32,231 bases of DNA from Oscillospiraceae bacterium (GTDB lineage: Bacteria > Bacillota > Clostridia > Oscillospirales > Oscillospiraceae): contig CACZDN010000024.1 in the NCBI GenBank assembly GCA_902779945.1, forward strand, positions 1 through 32,231, in the 5' to 3' direction. Below the pieces are notes generated by a model. It was not told the DNA's origin and did no database searches. It worked only from the letters and a program-made list of their open reading frames with translations. Below, in pieces: positions 29,916-32,231 of this stretch; within the stretch, counting starts at the first letter, position 1; each line of letters starts with the position of its first letter. The position numbers were made by a program, and so were the translations under genes.

Positions 29916-31079
29916 ATGGATGCCTTTAATCAGTTTGTCTATATTGCCGGCGCGCTGACGACGGCGGTGTGCATTGTCCTGTGCCTGGTGCTCTTCTTCG
30001 CCTGCAGGAGCCGGGACGCAAAGGGGCGGCGCATCGAGCTGGACAGCAAAACGGACGAGCAGCCCTGGCCCCTCGGGCTCTGGATCGCGGGCGTGTTCGT
30101 GGCGGGGACGGGCGTTGCGCTCATGTACGCGCCGGCGGACCTCGTGGGCTACATCGGCGAGGGGCTGAACCCCATCGAGTCCATCACGATGGTCGCGCTC
30201 CTCAACGGCGCCCCGGTCTGGGCGCTCTACTCCGTCATGGGCCTCTGGTACATGAAGCACATGGACTCCAAAATCGGGAAGCTGGCCGCCATGCTGTCCA
30301 CGGTGCTGGGCATGTCGATCTCGCTCTGGACCGGCATGAACACCGTCGCGCGCTTCATCGGCCTGAGTTTCCCCGGCCTCAAGTTCATGCTCGCGGCCAT
30401 TACGGTGACGGTGGCGATGATCTCCGCGCGCAACAACCTGCTCAAGGGCATGTCGAAGCTCGCCTTCCTCGTGTTCTTTGTCGCCTTCCTGGCGGTGCTG
30501 TCCACGCCGCTGACCGATTTTGAGTTCAACCCCATCACGGGCCGCATTACAGGCAGCTTCTGGCGCGAATACTTCTGCGGCGCGACCGCTGCGAGCTGGA
30601 TCTTCTGGTTCCTCTCCTGGACGCCGACGGTCTCGCGCTGGCTGGCGCATATCTCCAAGGGCCGCACCATGAAGGAATACATCGCGGGCACCATGCTCCT
30701 GCCGACCGTGCTGGCCGCGGTGTGGATGGCGGTGTCGTGGATGTACCAGGACGTGATCATGAGCTTCAACCTGGCCCAGAACATCGCGTCCTTCATCCCC
30801 TGCGTGATCTTCATCATCTCCGGCATCCTCTTCATGACCGGCACGCTGGACTCCGACTGCAAGGTCTTTACAGAGGACCTGGAGTTTCTCAGCGGCGGCA
30901 AAATCCAGCGCAGGGCCGCCATCCCCTACTACGGGCTCTTTGTGCTCTTCGTGTTCAGCCTTTTTATCTCCGGCATCATCCGCAAGCCCTTTGCCTTCAA
31001 CGAGTATTCCTCCCTGATCTTCATGCCTCTCATGGTCATGAGCATCGTCGAGTGCGTCAAGCTCGTGAAGGAGCGCTGA
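29916..31079 (+). CDS. Shortened BCCT-like membrane transporter
   Basis: A 387-residue protein with about ten hydrophobic helices. The segment WIFWFLSWTPTVSRWLAHIS then KGRTMKEYI closely follows the betaine/carnitine/choline transporter (BCCT) signature, in which aromatic residues of one helix line the substrate site and the ARISRGRT loop follows. The N-terminal LMYAPADLVGYIGEG recalls BCCT helix 3. BCCT proteins normally have about 500 residues and 12 helices, so this one lacks part of the family fold. The tryptophan box is reduced (FWFLSW for W-x-WW), so it may not carry betaine. AAAGGAGGG lies before the ATG and a strong terminator follows; it is a single-gene unit. Confidence 0.7.
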   Translation: MDAFNQFVYIAGALTTAVCIVLCLVLFFACRSRDAKGRRIELDSKTDEQPWPLGLWIAGVFVAGTGVALMYAPADLVGYIGEGLNPIESITMVALLNGAPVWALYSVMGLWYMKHMDSKIGKLAAMLSTVLGMSISLWTGMNTVARFIGLSFPGLKFMLAAITVTVAMISARNNLLKGMSKLAFLVFFVAFLAVLSTPLTDFEFNPITGRITGSFWREYFCGATAASWIFWFLSWTPTVSRWLAHISKGRTMKEYIAGTMLLPTVLAAVWMAVSWMYQDVIMSFNLAQNIASFIPCVIFIISGILFMTGTLDSDCKVFTEDLEFLSGGKIQRRAAIPYYGLFVLFVFSLFISGIIRKPFAFNEYSSLIFMPLMVMSIVECVKLVKER

Positions 31080-31096
31080 CCGAAGCCTGAAAAAGT

Positions 31097-31140
31097 GTAC
31101 GGCGAATTCGCAAATTGCGCGAATTCGCCGTACGTTTTTT
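31097..31140. terminator. Bidirectional terminator between convergent genes
   Basis: A 15-bp perfect stem (31097-31111 with 31119-31133), 7-nt loop, followed by GTTTTTT on the plus strand. It lies between convergent genes at 31079 and 31157. The sequence resembles the stem at 18513-18565. Confidence 0.85.
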
Positions 31141-31156
31141 GCTGTATAGCCCGGGA

Positions 31157-31891
31157 TCAGTGCCTGTGATCTGCTCCCTTCGCACCAACGCCGAAGTGGA
31201 GCTCCTTCATGCCCTCGACCTCGTCGCAGATGTCCTTGAGGGCGCAGACAGAGCAGTCCGTAGGCAGACCCTCAAAGATGTGGGTCAGAGTGCCGGTCAC
31301 GTCGGCGGACTTCTTCGCCATGGCCCGGAGGGCAGCGTAGTCCGCTGCGGGATCGGTGAGGAAGATCACGGTGGCGCTGATGACGTTGGGGTCCTGCTTG
31401 TAGGCCCGGATGTAGTTCATGCCGAGGGCCCGGAAGTTGATGCCGCGGCGGACGGCCTCGCGGCTGACGCGGACCTGTTCGCGGTAGCTCTCGGGTGAGA
31501 TGCGCACCATGTAGCCCTGGGGGTAGACGTGATACTTGGCAAACTCGATGTCCCGGAGCGTGCGGTAGACCGCCTCGTCCTCGTCCTCCAGCACGCCGAT
31601 ACGCAGCAGCACGAGGCGGGCAAAGTCGCAGTCGCCCTTGATCTCCCGCAGGTCCCTGCCGCAGAGGACCACCTGATCCCTGCCGCCGAGAGCTTCGTTC
31701 GACGTGAAGAGCACGAAGTTTGCCGAGCCCTTGCCGGACGCGCCGAGCTCGAAGGCCGCGTCCTTCTGCAAAACCAGCTCGCTCGAGCTGTTGCAGGGCC
31801 AGACGGCCGCCGGGTCGTAGTCCCAGACCTTTGCGGGGAGCCTGTCCACAAGCTCTCGGGTCTCTTTGATCAGGGAATTGTAGAGCTCCAT
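31157..31891 (-). CDS. Cys-cluster protein, possibly acetyl-CoA synthase/CdhC-related
   Basis: A 244-residue soluble protein. Distinct features are the segment YPQGYMVRISPESYREQVRVS, an alternating hydrophobic stretch (NVISATVIFLTDPAADY), and a C-terminal cluster DCSVCALKDICDEVEGMKELHFG with C-x2-C-x5-C that could ligate an iron-sulfur cluster. I recall this ending in proteins annotated as CO dehydrogenase/acetyl-CoA synthase beta-subunit-like (CdhC). The full catalytic domain of acetyl-CoA synthase is not present at this length, so a true synthase is unlikely. Downstream partner upstream in the operon is a 55-aa membrane protein 3 bp away and a BadF-type ATPase, whose relatives activate radical dehydratases or corrinoid proteins. 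Confidence 0.5.
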   Translation of the reverse strand: MELYNSLIKETRELVDRLPAKVWDYDPAAVWPCNSSSELVLQKDAAFELGASGKGSANFVLFTSNEALGGRDQVVLCGRDLREIKGDCDFARLVLLRIGVLEDEDEAVYRTLRDIEFAKYHVYPQGYMVRISPESYREQVRVSREAVRRGINFRALGMNYIRAYKQDPNVISATVIFLTDPAADYAALRAMAKKSADVTGTLTHIFEGLPTDCSVCALKDICDEVEGMKELHFGVGAKGADHRH

Positions 31892-31894
31892 AGA

Positions 31895-32062
31895 CTAGAA
31901 TACCTGATTGACCTGCTTCCGGTCAAAGATGAGGTTGACCTGTTTGTACGCCCAGCCGAGCAGCTTCTGATCGAGGTTCCAGAAATAGACCACGAACAGC
32001 ACGCCGACGACCGCGACGAGGATGAGCACGATCTTTTTGATCAAGTCACAGATTTTGCACAT
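31895..32062 (-). CDS. 55-aa single-span membrane protein
   Basis: Not in any family I recognise. The frame MCKICDLIKKIVLILVAVVG continues through one membrane helix (about residues 8-28) to a polar C-terminus (WAYKQVNLIFDRKQVNQVF). The N-terminal CKIC pair could bind a metal or be modified. AAGGAG lies 12 nt before the ATG, which is rather far. The gene lies 36 bp after the activator ATPase and 3 bp before the Cys-cluster protein, so it is part of that operon. It is too short for most gene callers to accept with confidence. Confidence 0.6.
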   Translation of the reverse strand: MCKICDLIKKIVLILVAVVGVLFVVYFWNLDQKLLGWAYKQVNLIFDRKQVNQVF

Positions 32063-32098
32063 ATTTTCAATATGCTCCTTTCCTGATTGACGCGGGGT

Positions 32099-32231
32099 TT
32101 ACTTTTTGGCGAGGCCCTTCTGTCTCGCGTACTCGGCCGCGCCGAGGGCGCCCATGAGCTGCGGGTCGGTCTTGAGGTTGACGACCTTGAGCTTGAGCAC
32201 ATGCTCGATGGCCTCCTTGAGACCGTCGTTC
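32099..32231 (-). CDS. BadF/BcrA-type activator ATPase, C-terminal fragment
   Basis: The open frame enters from the right window edge and ends at 32099. The visible 43 residues include KVVNLKTDPQLMGALGAAEY, which matches the C-terminal end of BadF/BadG/BcrA/BcrD-type ASKHA ATPases (2-hydroxyacyl-CoA dehydratase activators), where P-x-x-x-GALGAA is typical. These enzymes hold an iron-sulfur cluster and use ATP to inject electrons into a partner enzyme. The Walker-like and cluster residues are outside the window, so activity cannot be judged. Confidence 0.65.
   Translation of the reverse strand, partial: NDGLKEAIEHVLKLKVVNLKTDPQLMGALGAAEYARQKGLAKK

Noticed and set aside
1-32231. CRISPR array or rRNA genes
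   Set aside because: No regularly spaced direct repeats and no rRNA-like sequence were seen.

Overview
The window looks like a chromosomal segment of a high-GC Gram-positive anaerobe of class Clostridia, probably Oscillospiraceae-like. This is inferred from the rpmG-secE-nusG-rplK-rplA order, AGGAGG-type ribosome binding sites, TTG and GTG starts, signal peptides beginning MKK, and abundant TRAP and ABC solute transporters. No 16S gene is present to confirm it.

Positions 1-12,200 are an integrated mobile island with visibly lower GC and different codon use from the rest. It holds the end of a Fic-domain gene, a tyrosine integrase with an excisionase-like gene and a helix-turn-helix gene, and then one long minus-strand type I restriction-modification operon. 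In transcription order (right to left) that operon is a half-length specificity subunit, hsdM, dinD, hsdS, two small conserved proteins, hsdR and a YgjP/M48-type metallopeptidase. A near-consensus promoter starts it (11760-11788) and a terminator ends it (2789-2822). A 27-bp imperfect direct repeat brackets the whole operon. The island ends in a 3' fragment of a tRNA-Arg(ACG) gene at 12154-12198, which I read as the distal attachment site. A second copy of the tRNA 3' end lies 199 bp further on.

Positions 12,400-18,570 are chromosomal. They hold an 80-aa unknown gene and a LacI-family regulator divergent from a DHDPS/NAL-family aldolase, a TAXI-type TRAP binding protein and its fused permease. 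Four GCAA-N4-TTGC palindromes sit in the divergent promoter region and are strong candidate operators. The aldolase gene has an apparent small deletion with frameshift near its 3' end.

Positions 18,570-22,380 (minus) are a second, DctPQM-type TRAP transporter followed by a glycerophosphodiester phosphodiesterase. Positions 22,570-26,460 (plus) hold an LCP-family cell-wall protein and then rpmG-secE-nusG-rplK-rplA. nusG and rplK are separated by a 320-bp hairpin-rich insert, and rplJ-rplL do not follow rplA.

Positions 26,560-29,700 (plus) are a three-gene ABC importer of the tryptophan/tyrosine family. It is preceded by a promoter, a 26-codon Tyr/Phe-rich leader ORF, hairpins and an intrinsic terminator, which is the layout of ribosome-mediated attenuation. 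Then come a shortened BCCT-like membrane protein (plus) and, convergent to it, three minus-strand genes: a Cys-cluster protein possibly related to acetyl-CoA synthase/CdhC, a 55-aa membrane protein, and the C-terminus of a BadF/BcrA-type activator ATPase cut by the window edge.
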